From Bacillota bacterium (GTDB taxonomy: Bacteria; Bacillota; Clostridia; Lachnospirales; Lachnospiraceae), in NCBI GenBank assembly GCA_023439505.1, contig JAEXNR010000013.1, positions 107,359 to 171,358 on the forward strand: a stretch of 64,000 nt of DNA. The letters are read 5' to 3'. Both the position numbers and the translations under genes were made by a program. A model generated the notes under the pieces. The model was given only the letters and a program-made list of their open reading frames with translations, was not told the origin of the DNA and ran no database searches. Position 1 is the stretch's first letter, and each line of letters begins with the position of its first letter. Shown in pieces: positions 8,980 to 17,500 of this stretch.

Positions 8980-10609
8980 TCTCTGTCTCCATTATCTTCT
9001 TTGGTATCCGTATTTCTATATCTGTTCCTTCCTTTTCCTTACTATGAATGATCAGACCGTATTGTTGTCCATAGATCAGTTTCAATCGTTGATTGGTATT
9101 GTTCAGTCCCATTTTATCACGCCGGATACTACCGTCATTTTCCAATCCTGCCTTCTCTGAAACCACCTTGGCTGCATTAAAACCGGCTCCATTGTCTATG
9201 ACATGAATTAAGATTTCTTCTTTCCCGTCGGAAGTAACATATTCCAGAGTCACACGTACCATGGCTCCTTCTGACATATTCTCGATCCCATGCACGATCG
9301 CATTCTCTACCATCGATTCAATGATCAGCCTGGGGATCTCACAATTTAATATAGAGTCCTCCGACACATCAATACAATAGCTTAGCCGATCATCATACCG
9401 TTCCTTTTGAAGCCAGAGATAATACTCCACATACTTAAGTTCCTCTTTCATTGACACAATGGCGCGGGCATCCTTATAGATGCCTGCCCGCAGCAATGCA
9501 GACAGGGAAGAAATCATCTTATAGATTTTTTCATCCCCGGACATTTTTGCCTTGATCTGAATGGTAAGTAAAATATTAAATAGAAAATGAGGATTCATTT
9601 GATGCTGCAGAAACTTAATTTCCATCTCATCCAGCAATATTTTGGACTCATAGGCACTCTTTACCAAACGCTTAACTCCATTTGTCAAAAGAATAAAAAT
9701 CGACACGATGAAAGCTACGAAAAGTACCGATATCACAAGAAAGGACTTCATTCCGAAAAATGTACGCAGCACTACCTCCTGCTTAGGATAGAGGTAGATA
9801 AAGTTGTATTCTTTATTAATAGATTGTTTTGTCACGATATAGCTTCTTCCATCCATTACCACTTCTCTTTTTCCTGTGGAATTGGACAAATGGAGCAGCT
9901 TCTCTGGCACCTTTTTTCCCAACCATTCCTTATCATTAGAAGAATAAACCATACCTTCCCTGTTTGTCATGAATACCAGGGAACTATCATACGTCGCCAG
10001 ACTGCTCAGTCTTTCACCAAAGCATCTTTCGTTGGTGGCTCCAATAACGTACACTTCATTCTCGCTTTTAAAATCTGATTTGATGCGAAGTGTGGTATAG
10101 ATTGTATTGTCTTCTTCTGTGGGAGGTATCTCTACCGTATATTCCTTCCGATCTTTAATCTGCTTATAAATCCTCCGGGAAGAGATGATAATCTGCTGCG
10201 TACTAAAAGGCTTGGTATAAGTAAAAGCGAGTAATTTATCATTTTCATAGATCGCAACGTAATCAAACAATTCAAAGTTCCATACATTGTTATCCGTTAG
10301 AATCTTTTGCATTTCCTTGTTCAGGTTCTCCTGATTCAGGTAACTTTTTTTGTCTCCTCTTGAGAAAAATGATGCATCATTGCGCCAGCCTTCGATGGAA
10401 TTACTGCCTGAGAGCGAAAAAGTCGTTCCTCTGATCAGTTCATGGGTCTGTTTCAAACTGTTTATATTCACATCAACCATAATATCGATATATTCATAAT
10501 TACTTTTTAATATATTCTTATAGGTTCCATAACTTACATACATCCCATACAGCAAAAACGCTACCATCAATATCATACTGAACTTAATAATCAGACTTTT
10601 TTCTTTCAT
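8954..10609 (-). CDS. YesM-type sensor histidine kinase
   Basis: 551 residues. Membrane helix near residues 10-28, an extracellular sensor of about 250 residues, a second helix near 285-310, then the His_kinase domain with the phosphoacceptor His in QHQMNPHFLFN and a GHKL ATPase (VENAIVHGIEN N-box, DNGAGFN G-box, MGLNNTNQRL). Kinases of this family sense sugars or sugar-bound binding proteins at the cell surface and phosphorylate a YesN regulator. It starts 3 nt after the DUF4432 gene and overlaps the regulator gene, so the three are cotranscribed. Confidence 0.93.
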   Translation of the reverse strand: MKEKSLIIKFSMILMVAFLLYGMYVSYGTYKNILKSNYEYIDIMVDVNINSLKQTHELIRGTTFSLSGSNSIEGWRNDASFFSRGDKKSYLNQENLNKEMQKILTDNNVWNFELFDYVAIYENDKLLAFTYTKPFSTQQIIISSRRIYKQIKDRKEYTVEIPPTEEDNTIYTTLRIKSDFKSENEVYVIGATNERCFGERLSSLATYDSSLVFMTNREGMVYSSNDKEWLGKKVPEKLLHLSNSTGKREVVMDGRSYIVTKQSINKEYNFIYLYPKQEVVLRTFFGMKSFLVISVLFVAFIVSIFILLTNGVKRLVKSAYESKILLDEMEIKFLQHQMNPHFLFNILLTIQIKAKMSGDEKIYKMISSLSALLRAGIYKDARAIVSMKEELKYVEYYLWLQKERYDDRLSYCIDVSEDSILNCEIPRLIIESMVENAIVHGIENMSEGAMVRVTLEYVTSDGKEEILIHVIDNGAGFNAAKVVSEKAGLENDGSIRRDKMGLNNTNQRLKLIYGQQYGLIIHSKEKEGTDIEIRIPKKIMETENDKSDDCG

Positions 10610-10612
10610 CCT

Positions 10613-11620
10613 TTATCCTTTCGCTGCTTCGATTCTGGAAGCAACATTCTTTATCACTTGTTCTTCCATAAGATAGCCCAGGGTAATCCAGGAATCCATA
10701 TATTCGTGAGGCTTTAGATACATCAATTCCCCATCAATCGCTTTCTGTCTGATAGAATTTGGTCTGGTCTTACATGGTTCTATGGCATACATAGGCTTGT
10801 CTATCGCTCTTTTGGCAATCAAGGTTCTTGGAAATGTATCCAGGGGTCTCACTAGTACAGCTGCCATCGTATCTCCATCATCTACTATCATTTCTGCTGT
10901 AACATGATGGTGATCCGGAATAGGCAGCAGCTCAAGTCCGCTTACTTCCTCCGGTATATATTGATAGCATCTGATCGGATCCAGGGTCCTGCTGTCATCA
11001 TATATTTTCTTTGGATCCTCCTCAGCCGGGGCCGAATCACGCAAAAGCATATCCTCTGTCTTTACAGGAAGCACATATCTTCCTCCCCCTGCCACAAAAG
11101 CTCCTGCCGGTTGGATATGAAATCCATCATCAATGTGCTGCCTGTCATCGGTAAGATTGATCGTTCTTTCATAACGAGTTAGGAAAGTGGAATTATGCCT
11201 TGTTATAATTTTGACTTCCTTTTGATACACCGGTTTCTCCTCATATCCCCGAATAATAACTGTACCGCTGATCTCTGTTTCTTCGTTTGATTCCTTCACG
11301 CAAAAAGTGCATGGATCTACCATAGAATAAGCGCCGGTTCCATGCACGGTTCTAAGCCCATCCGGTGTTCCAAATACCTCCGGTCCAATCGTCGCAATGC
11401 TGGCCACAAATCCTTTGTCCCAGGCTCCCGGTTCCTTTAAATCAATACTATCCGGATGAAGCAGCTCCCCCTCCGGTGTCTCCCAGGATACCTTCTCTCC
11501 CTTTATGTAAATATCACCAATGTCCATGCCTCTCTCCGGCAACACAGTAAACGACATGCAGCCATTATCAATTGTCACTATGTGGAGTGTTCTGCCCCAC
11601 CGATCAATGTATTTATTCAT
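10613..11620 (-). CDS. DUF4432 family protein, aldose-1-epimerase-like
   Basis: 335 residues from the ATG at 11620 (MNKYIDRWGRTLH); GGAGG lies 7 nt before it, while the longer frame to 11674 has no such signal. The galactose-mutarotase-like beta-sandwich is suggested by ERGMDIGD, VHGTGAYS, DDGFHIQP with conserved His residues, and an IEPCKTRPNS motif near the C-terminus. DUF4432 proteins resemble aldose 1-epimerases and are often found with sugar hydrolase genes; the reaction is not established. It is the first gene of the sugar operon and probably acts on an intracellular sugar. Confidence 0.8.
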   Translation of the reverse strand: MNKYIDRWGRTLHIVTIDNGCMSFTVLPERGMDIGDIYIKGEKVSWETPEGELLHPDSIDLKEPGAWDKGFVASIATIGPEVFGTPDGLRTVHGTGAYSMVDPCTFCVKESNEETEISGTVIIRGYEEKPVYQKEVKIITRHNSTFLTRYERTINLTDDRQHIDDGFHIQPAGAFVAGGGRYVLPVKTEDMLLRDSAPAEEDPKKIYDDSRTLDPIRCYQYIPEEVSGLELLPIPDHHHVTAEMIVDDGDTMAAVLVRPLDTFPRTLIAKRAIDKPMYAIEPCKTRPNSIRQKAIDGELMYLKPHEYMDSWITLGYLMEEQVIKNVASRIEAAKG

Positions 11621-11751
11621 ATTATACCTCCATCCTGTCACGAACGCCATGTCCATAAACTGGTAAGAAATCACCCATAATATCCCACTGTACTGCGTGT
11701 CAGCGTTCCATCTACGCGAAAGGATATTTTCTTCACACAGTTATTCACTTA

Positions 11752-11780
11752 ATTATAGATAGAATATCTAAAATGCAATG
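11752..11780 (-). promoter_or_regulatory. Candidate promoter of the GH65/GH43 sugar operon
   Basis: Minus strand -10 TATAAT (11752-11757). The -35 could be CATTGC at 17 nt or TTGCAT at 15 nt, neither ideal. It leaves a leader of about 120 nt before the DUF4432 start. The imperfect -35 fits an activator-dependent promoter, but that is inference. Confidence 0.35.
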
Positions 11781-11902
11781 TTCATGAAATAGCCGGCATT
11801 TCCTTTGTCATATAAAATTTTGACCTCACATATCTCTGTATCAAATATATCCATCATAACTTATAAAATTTTGACTTTTGTTATAATTTTTTTCCCTGGA
11901 AT

Positions 11903-12010
11903 AAATGAAAATGAGTCTGGCTCACCAGACTCCGGCGCTGACGCGCTGTCACGGCAGTGACAATCTTCCTTAAACGCGTTAATTTGATGGTTTTTGCAAA
12001 TTTTTCATTT
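11903..12010. repeat. Structured intergenic element with two short perfect hairpins
   Basis: The gap between 11.62 and 12.09 kb holds no gene. Within it, GAGTCTGG-CTCA-CCAGACTC (11913-11932) and TGTCAC-GGCA-GTGACA (11947-11962) are perfect stem-loops. An outer AAATGAAAA / TTTTCATTT pair (about 11905 and 12002) could close the whole unit. The look is that of a REP/MITE-like element; a second hairpin element of similar GC-rich look lies at 53350-53405. Genome-wide copy number is unknown. Confidence 0.45.
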
Positions 12011-12031
12011 TGAGCGTATCCCGAAAAGCAA

Positions 12032-12066
12032 AAAAATGAGTCTCTACACTTAAAAGACTCATTTTT
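12032..12066 (-). terminator. Terminator of the AgrC/AgrA-like operon
   Basis: Perfect 12-bp stem (AAAAATGAGTCT at 12032-12043 with AGACTCATTTTT at 12055-12066) and an 11-nt loop, followed on the minus strand by a T run. It lies 23 nt past the kinase stop codon and is symmetric enough to work in both directions. Confidence 0.8.
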
Positions 12067-12088
12067 ACACTTGAAAAGGCTTTCGTTC

Positions 12089-13378
12089 TTATACCAGAAG
12101 ACGTACCCGGAAAACGCCCTTTTCTACCCGGTACATCAATTCGCCATCGTATTTTTTCGCAAAAGCGGTAACACTTTTACTGCCGATCCCATGCCCTTCC
12201 TGGCAGGTGAAGGGGTAACCGTTGTCATCCAGAATTGTGTCCGCTGTGCAAGAGTTCTCCATTTCCAGAAGCAATCGTCCTATACTTTTACATGTGAACC
12301 TAAGATAGGCAGGCTGACCTTTCACCAATGCGTTACAAGCTTGAATTGCATTTTCCATCAGGTTTGAGACCACCATGGATAACTCCAGGGAATTCACATC
12401 TAAGTCATGTGGAATATCCAGTTTAATCTCTGTGAGAATACCGGCTTGCTTTGTAAGAGCGGCATAGTGGCAGACAGCGGCATTGACAGCCGGGTTTTCA
12501 CAATAGACCTCACTGATTGCGTAGGATGTTTGATTTTGATTCTGCAGCAAAGCTACCGCATCATTGGCTTTTCCCTGCTCTAAAAGTTCCAGCAGAACAT
12601 TGTTAAAGTGGCGGCGGTCATGTGAAGCCCGGCTGTTCTGTGCCGACACCTCCTCCATCAGCACAAGACGCTGAGACATGTTTCCTGCTGCTAATTGCAG
12701 ATATTCCTGCTCCGCCAGCATTCTCTGGTTTTCCTCCTTCACTCGAAACTCTCTCTGAAGATTCTTGAGGGAGAGAAAAATGGATGCGTAGGCAGCAAGT
12801 CCAATAAAAATCACCAAAATCAACGGTACCGCTTGCTCTGACAGCATGACAACAACATCTTCCGCAGATAAAACATAGTAATTAAAGGTGAGGTAGAGTC
12901 CCAGTGCTACGGCTAAATATGCCGTCCAATGTTCCACCGCCTGCCGATACAAAGGTCGCACATAGCGCCATAAAATCATCAGAAAAGCACCGAATAAAAT
13001 TACTCGCAGCAGCGAATTGGTATAAGGAGGATAGGGTAAATGCCTTGATCCGGTAAAGCTGAGGATAATCACAATATCGCTGATATTCTGAACGGTAATA
13101 TAGGAAAACAGCCATTGCATGAAGGTATCCTTGAAGAAGGGCCGTACTGCAAAGCATAAAACCGCAAACAGGACGATATCGAGTTTCGATAACAAGGTAA
13201 GATTGCCGCTGAGATAGCAATAAACCGCAATGCCCAAATCGATAGCAAGAATCCCCATCATTGTCAGAAACGTAATTTTTTTAGAATACTTTGGCTGCAA
13301 AAGTATCCCCATTAGCAGAACATTAGCAGTGGTGGAGACGGCTGCCCGCAGAAGGTCGGGGAAAAGTTCTCTCATCAC
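12089..13378 (-). CDS. AgrC-like GHKL sensor histidine kinase
   Basis: 429 residues. The first ~210 residues hold about six membrane helices, followed by a coiled stretch and a cytoplasmic kinase. The H-box reads SRASHDRRHFNN (HD-x-R-H, the AgrC/NatK signature), the N-box SNLMENAIQAC, and the ATP lid GHGIGSKS. This is the HPK10 class, which mostly senses peptides through the membrane domain. It overlaps the LytTR regulator gene by 4 nt. No AgrB or AgrD gene is adjacent, so the signal is unknown; bacitracin-type or peptide sensing are both possible. Confidence 0.88.
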   Translation of the reverse strand: MMRELFPDLLRAAVSTTANVLLMGILLQPKYSKKITFLTMMGILAIDLGIAVYCYLSGNLTLLSKLDIVLFAVLCFAVRPFFKDTFMQWLFSYITVQNISDIVIILSFTGSRHLPYPPYTNSLLRVILFGAFLMILWRYVRPLYRQAVEHWTAYLAVALGLYLTFNYYVLSAEDVVVMLSEQAVPLILVIFIGLAAYASIFLSLKNLQREFRVKEENQRMLAEQEYLQLAAGNMSQRLVLMEEVSAQNSRASHDRRHFNNVLLELLEQGKANDAVALLQNQNQTSYAISEVYCENPAVNAAVCHYAALTKQAGILTEIKLDIPHDLDVNSLELSMVVSNLMENAIQACNALVKGQPAYLRFTCKSIGRLLLEMENSCTADTILDDNGYPFTCQEGHGIGSKSVTAFAKKYDGELMYRVEKGVFRVRLLV

Positions 13379-14109
13379 TTCCCCTCCTTCCTCATGAGGT
13401 AATCCATATAGCTATCCCGTACCGCAGCATATTGCTTTGCCGCAATCGGTACGGATTTTTCGCCGCAGAGCAAAAAGCTGTCTTTGGCGAAGCGTTCCAC
13501 CCGGCGCATGTTGACTACAAACGAGCTATGGCATTGCAGAAAATGAGTATTCTTTAAAATCGGCGCACAGTATTTCGAAAAGCTCTCACGGACAGTTTTG
13601 CTATGTACTTCTTCTCCGTTCTTTAGACGAAAGATCACAGCGTGGCTTCGGTATTCACAACAGATCATGTCAGACAGCTTGATTACCCGCAAACCATCGG
13701 CGGTCTTGACAGAAAACGTCTGCTCTTCGTCAAGGTCTGCCTTGGAGATCGCATGGGCTAGTGTAGCAAACAGCTGCTGCTTATCAATTGGCTTAACAAG
13801 ATAATTAATCGGGCTTGCGGCATATGCCTGCAAGGCGAACTGCGGCTCTGTAGTAACATAGATAATCTGGGCCTCATGATCAATTCGACGAATTTCTTTG
13901 CCAAGTTCAATGCCACTGACCATGGGCATAACAATATCTAATAGATATAGATGAAATCTTTCCTCTTCCATGTCGGTCAGCAATTGATCAGGGTGAGAGA
14001 ATTCTTTCATCTTGGCTTCCATCGAATGAACATTAAGATATTCAGTTACGTGTGCACGGATGATTTCCCGTTCCTTCGGCTGGTCATCACATACAGCAAT
14101 CCTAAGCAT
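13375..14109 (-). CDS. AgrA-like response regulator with LytTR DNA-binding domain
   Basis: 244 residues: receiver domain 1-120 (CDDQ acidic pair, phosphoacceptor Asp in YLLDIVMP, Lys in NYLVKPI) and LytTR domain ~135-240 (MICCEYRSHAVIF, HSKTVRESFSKY, CHSSFVVNMRRV). LytTR regulators bind short direct repeats and usually control exported factors. GGAAGAG lies ahead of the ATG. First gene of a two-gene operon with the AgrC-like kinase; the promoter is at 14204-14232. Confidence 0.9.
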   Translation of the reverse strand: MLRIAVCDDQPKEREIIRAHVTEYLNVHSMEAKMKEFSHPDQLLTDMEEERFHLYLLDIVMPMVSGIELGKEIRRIDHEAQIIYVTTEPQFALQAYAASPINYLVKPIDKQQLFATLAHAISKADLDEEQTFSVKTADGLRVIKLSDMICCEYRSHAVIFRLKNGEEVHSKTVRESFSKYCAPILKNTHFLQCHSSFVVNMRRVERFAKDSFLLCGEKSVPIAAKQYAAVRDSYMDYLMRKEGK

Positions 14110-14203
14110 AGCAGTCTCTTCCTTTCAGTGTGTCTATTGTTAGTCATCTCTTTTACATCTGCCGAATGGTTCCCTTTGCAATCTGTTAAAATAATATAAC
14201 TCT

Positions 14204-14232
14204 ATTATAAGTAAAAAAGGTAAAAATCGCAA
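14204..14232 (-). promoter_or_regulatory. Promoter of the AgrA/AgrC-like operon
   Basis: Minus strand -35 TTGCGA (14227-14232), 17 nt, -10 TATAAT (14204-14209). The leader is about 90 nt. Confidence 0.6.
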
Positions 14233-14296
14233 TATTTACATCAGCTGGTGTAGCGATATAACATTTTAGGATATCAAACCGGTATCGTTCCCAAAC

Positions 14297-14323
14297 AAAA
14301 AAACCTTGAATGATCAAGGTTTT
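14297..14323 (-). terminator. Terminator of the peptide-uptake operon
   Basis: Perfect 10-bp stem AAAACCTTGA (14300-14309) / TCAAGGTTTT (14314-14323) with a 4-nt loop, followed on the minus strand by a run of seven T. It lies just after the XRE-cupin stop codon. Confidence 0.88.
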
Positions 14324-14337
14324 ATAATAGGGAAATA

Positions 14338-14889
14338 TCAGAAGATTGGAGGCGTTAATACACACAGCATTTCCAATTCCGTATCAGTGATATTCTTTAC
14401 GCTATGCATCTTACTGGATGGAAAATGAATGGTCTCACCGGCATTAATACAATGCTCGACTCCCTCTATTACGAAGATAGCGCTTCCTTTTAGTACATAA
14501 TAAAGTTCTTCCCCTTCATGACTGCTGGCTTCAAAATCTGTAAAATTAGCTCCCATTACCAGGTGGAACGAATCTAATTTTCTATTTTCAAATCTACCGC
14601 TTAATATACTGAATTGCTTATAATTCCTTTGTAAGCCCTGCAATTCATTGTCATTTCCTCTCCTTACAAACTCTTCCTCAATTATGGTTTCTGTAAATAA
14701 ATCTTTGATCGGTATATTTAAAGCTGACGTTATTTTTTTTAAGGAAGTCATAGTAATCGGTGAAACTCCCCGTTCCATCTGTGACAAAAAACTAATGGAC
14801 AAACCGGTTGCTTCGCTCATATTCTTCAGGGTAATCTTTTTATGTTTTCTGATCCTCTTGATTTTATGATATACTTCCTCTTCCATCAT
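14338..14889 (-). CDS. XRE-family regulator with C-terminal cupin domain
   Basis: 183 residues from the ATG at 14889, chosen because GGGGAG lies 7 nt upstream; an in-frame ATG at 14922 would add 11 residues. N-terminal helix-turn-helix (LKNMSEATGLSISFLSQMERG) followed by a linker and a cupin barrel (SHEGEELYYVLKGSAIFV, CINAGETIHFPSSKMHSV) that usually binds a small ligand. Such HipB/PuuR-like proteins repress the operon they belong to when the ligand is absent. Last gene of the peptide-uptake operon, so autoregulation of the operon promoter at 22.5 kb is likely. Confidence 0.88.
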   Translation of the reverse strand: MMEEEVYHKIKRIRKHKKITLKNMSEATGLSISFLSQMERGVSPITMTSLKKITSALNIPIKDLFTETIIEEEFVRRGNDNELQGLQRNYKQFSILSGRFENRKLDSFHLVMGANFTDFEASSHEGEELYYVLKGSAIFVIEGVEHCINAGETIHFPSSKMHSVKNITDTELEMLCVLTPPIF

Positions 14890-14931
14890 CTCTATACTCC
14901 CCATTTCCATTCCCGATTTCATAATTGCAGC

Positions 14932-15513
14932 TTATGGCATTCGCCAGCAGGCTGGCAGCTCTGTCGTCTCAACTCTAACCGGCGGCGGATATTCTTTTCC
15001 AAATAGCTCTAACTCCACCCGCAATAACACCTGAGGCACTACTGATTGATTTACCACCACACCCTCTTCAGGATAATCTGTGACGGGTATCGTCTCAAGG
15101 TTCCCAAGGCGGCATAGTTCCTCCAAGCCTTCCTTAACTATCCCGAAAACCGGATAAATTCCTTTTAACTCAGGACAATCTCTAAGCGGAAAGAAAAATT
15201 CACAACCGGCCAGTCCTTTGTCACCATAGCCACCCATTGCCACAGTACCAAGCTTAGGTTCCAGGGGTACAAGCTCCGGATGAAGGTCAAATTCCCCAGG
15301 TATTAAGTACTTCGCTTCCTCGTGACCAAAGGCACGATAACTCATATCGATCCAGGAACCAGGGACAAAGCGCTCTATGGTATGATTATCAAAAAAACCT
15401 TGCTTCGCACTATAGATAAAGCTGTTAACCGTGTTTGGCGCCGCCTTTGGAAGCAATTCTATTACAATCTTTGCACCGTTTTCCATAAAAAGTGTCGCAA
15501 TCGGATTCATCAC
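14932..15513 (-). CDS. Cyclophilin-type peptidyl-prolyl isomerase-like protein
   Basis: 193 residues with no signal peptide, so cytoplasmic. The cyclophilin fold is suggested by IVIELLPKAAPNTVNSFI, the ERFVPGSWI segment, GTVAMGG and YPVFGIVKEGLE. The catalytic Arg of the usual FHRVIPGFMIQ motif is kept (IERFVPGSWID), but the following Phe and Gln are replaced by Ser and Asp, so activity may be altered or the protein may bind substrates without turnover. It overlaps the M24 peptidase gene by 4 nt. The operon setting suggests work on proline-containing peptides imported by the transporter. Confidence 0.82.
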   Translation of the reverse strand: MMNPIATLFMENGAKIVIELLPKAAPNTVNSFIYSAKQGFFDNHTIERFVPGSWIDMSYRAFGHEEAKYLIPGEFDLHPELVPLEPKLGTVAMGGYGDKGLAGCEFFFPLRDCPELKGIYPVFGIVKEGLEELCRLGNLETIPVTDYPEEGVVVNQSVVPQVLLRVELELFGKEYPPPVRVETTELPACWRMP

Positions 15514-16583
15514 ACTATCTCCAATTCCTTAGAATAATGATTTAAACGTTCGCATCCATCCTCCGTTACCAGTACAAGATCTTCTATTCTCACTCCTACC
15601 TCGCCCTCCAGATAGATGCCCGGTTCAATGGAGAAAATCATGCCCGGTCTTGCTATTTCATCATTGCTTGCTGATACATCACCAAATTCATGCACAGCAA
15701 TACCGATGAAGTGCCCAAGACGGTGCGTGAATTTTGGACCATAGCCTGCTTTTGCGATAATATCCCTTGCCAGCTTGTCTACCGCCCCAAGTGGTATTCC
15801 GGGTTTAATCCCGGCAATCGCAGCTTCATTCGCACGCTTTACTAATTCATATACCCTCCGATGCTGCTCCGTTACGCTTTGGAAGAAGAAGGTCCGTGTC
15901 ATATCCGCACAATACATATCCTTCTTACAGCCCACATCAAGGAGTACACAGTCTCCCTCCTTTAATACCGTGTCATCCGGAGCATGATGCCCCTCTGCAG
16001 CATTTGCTCCAAATGCCACCAACGGCTCAAAGGAATATCCATCTGCACCAAGGCCCTGATATATCCCAAGCATCTGCTCAGCCAGCTGCTTCTCCGTTAT
16101 TCCGGCGACAATCAGCTTCTTAAATTCTACCATAGCACTGTCATTAATTCCAGACACTACTTTCATAAATTCCTGTTCCGCAAAATCCTTACAGCCTCTG
16201 GTTTTATCAACACAGATTGATGCCAGTACAAAACCGGCAGCCGCCTTCTTCTCCTGTAAAGGAAGCAGAAAGCAGGCCGGCATAATTTTATCAATTCCCA
16301 GTAAAGCAGAGTGATTCATTCGCGCTGCTACCATATCGATTATCGGGTCCGCATCACGGTACCATACCTTTTCTATACCAAGATCCTCTGTAACTGTAAA
16401 TAATTCATTGATAAAAATCATATGCGTTCCATTTTCATTTAAATAAAGTGCAAAAAAACGTTCTCCCGGATCTACTAAGCTACCCGTCAGATAGTATATT
16501 GATAGCGGATCACTGATTAATATTTGCGATAATTGCCGTTCTTTCATTTCTTCAAGCACTTTTGCCACTCTGCTATTGTTCAT
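15510..16583 (-). CDS. M24 family Xaa-Pro peptidase (PepQ/PepP-like)
   Basis: 357 residues, the usual length of prolidase-like aminopeptidases: N-terminal creatinase-type domain (~1-125) and a pita-bread catalytic domain. All five metal ligands appear present: Asp in LLDVGC, Asp in YCADMTRT, His in HRLGHFIG, Glu in FSIEPGIY and Glu in VRIEDLV. The enzyme would release residues N-terminal to proline in the cytoplasm. It sits directly behind the dipeptide permease genes, so imported peptides are its likely substrate. Confidence 0.92.
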   Translation of the reverse strand: MNNSRVAKVLEEMKERQLSQILISDPLSIYYLTGSLVDPGERFFALYLNENGTHMIFINELFTVTEDLGIEKVWYRDADPIIDMVAARMNHSALLGIDKIMPACFLLPLQEKKAAAGFVLASICVDKTRGCKDFAEQEFMKVVSGINDSAMVEFKKLIVAGITEKQLAEQMLGIYQGLGADGYSFEPLVAFGANAAEGHHAPDDTVLKEGDCVLLDVGCKKDMYCADMTRTFFFQSVTEQHRRVYELVKRANEAAIAGIKPGIPLGAVDKLARDIIAKAGYGPKFTHRLGHFIGIAVHEFGDVSASNDEIARPGMIFSIEPGIYLEGEVGVRIEDLVLVTEDGCERLNHYSKELEIV

Positions 16584-16663
16584 TCTAATACCTCATAATA
16601 GATAAGTTTGAAAGACGAAACTCCCACGGTCTCTGATCGGAAATTTCGTCCTCTATGTTGTCT

Positions 16664-17500
16664 CTAGAATTGTTTTCTTAATTTAGGATCCATCAGATCA
16701 CGAAGACCATCCCCAATAAAATTGGCGCCTACGGCCATAGTAAAGATTGCAAGTCCGGGAAATCCGGCCACCCAGAACTTATTAAAGTAGTTTACACCGT
16801 CGGATACCATCATTCCCCATTCCGGTGTCGGTGGCGAGGAGCCAAGTCCCAAAAAGCTTAACGTGGAGAACATCAGTATCTGGTTGCCCAAGTCCGTAGT
16901 TGCCATAATCAAAACCGAGCTGATGCTGTTCGGAATAATTTCCGTTATCAGGATTCTCCACCTTGAGGATCCCAGAGCTCTCGCCGCTTCGATATATTCA
17001 TTTTCCTTAACACTGATTACCACGCTTCTCATTAGTCTGGCATAGGAAGGCCATGCTACTACGACGAGTGCAAACATTGTATTGAATATACTTGATCCCA
17101 GGGCAGCATTGATACACATTGCCAGAATAAGTGAGGGGAAGGATAATATCATTTCAGAGATTCTCATCATAATATCATCGATAATTCCGCCTGCATAACC
17201 TGCAATCGCACCGTAAACGGAGCCGATCAGAGCTACTAATACAACCGTGACACAGCCGGCTAGAATGGAATAACGGCCACCATACAAAACCCGGCTTAAA
17301 ATATCCCGTCCGAAATTATCCGTACCAAAGAGATGTTTCAGGCTGGGGGGATTTAATTTTACCGTCAGATCCTGTGCCGTTGCGCTGTAGGGCGCAATAT
17401 AATCTGCAAAGATGGCGGTCAGTATCCAGAAGATGCAGATAATACAGCCAAGTGTAAATAAGTAATTTGATTTCATTAGCCTTTTTATTGATTTCAACAT
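16664..17500 (-). CDS. Dipeptide/oligopeptide ABC transporter permease, DppC/OppC type
   Basis: 278 residues with about six membrane helices. N-terminal IAPYSATAQDLTVKLNPPS and HLFGTDNFGRDILSR are the classic DppC motifs, and EAARALGSSRWRILITEIIPN is the ATPase-coupling loop. Forms the channel with the DppB-like protein whose gene ends at the same base where this one starts (17500). A hairpin of 7 bp (16614-16620 with 16644-16650) lies between it and the peptidase gene. Confidence 0.93.
   Translation of the reverse strand: MLKSIKRLMKSNYLFTLGCIICIFWILTAIFADYIAPYSATAQDLTVKLNPPSLKHLFGTDNFGRDILSRVLYGGRYSILAGCVTVVLVALIGSVYGAIAGYAGGIIDDIMMRISEMILSFPSLILAMCINAALGSSIFNTMFALVVVAWPSYARLMRSVVISVKENEYIEAARALGSSRWRILITEIIPNSISSVLIMATTDLGNQILMFSTLSFLGLGSSPPTPEWGMMVSDGVNYFNKFWVAGFPGLAIFTMAVGANFIGDGLRDLMDPKLRKQF

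Noticed and set aside
9587..10078. 163-codon plus-strand frame
   Set aside because: Antisense to the YesM kinase, odd composition (His, Lys, Phe rich), no start signal.
12089..14109. Complete agr quorum-sensing locus
   Set aside because: Kinase and regulator are present, but no AgrB-like peptidase or AgrD-like peptide could be found in the flanking sequence.
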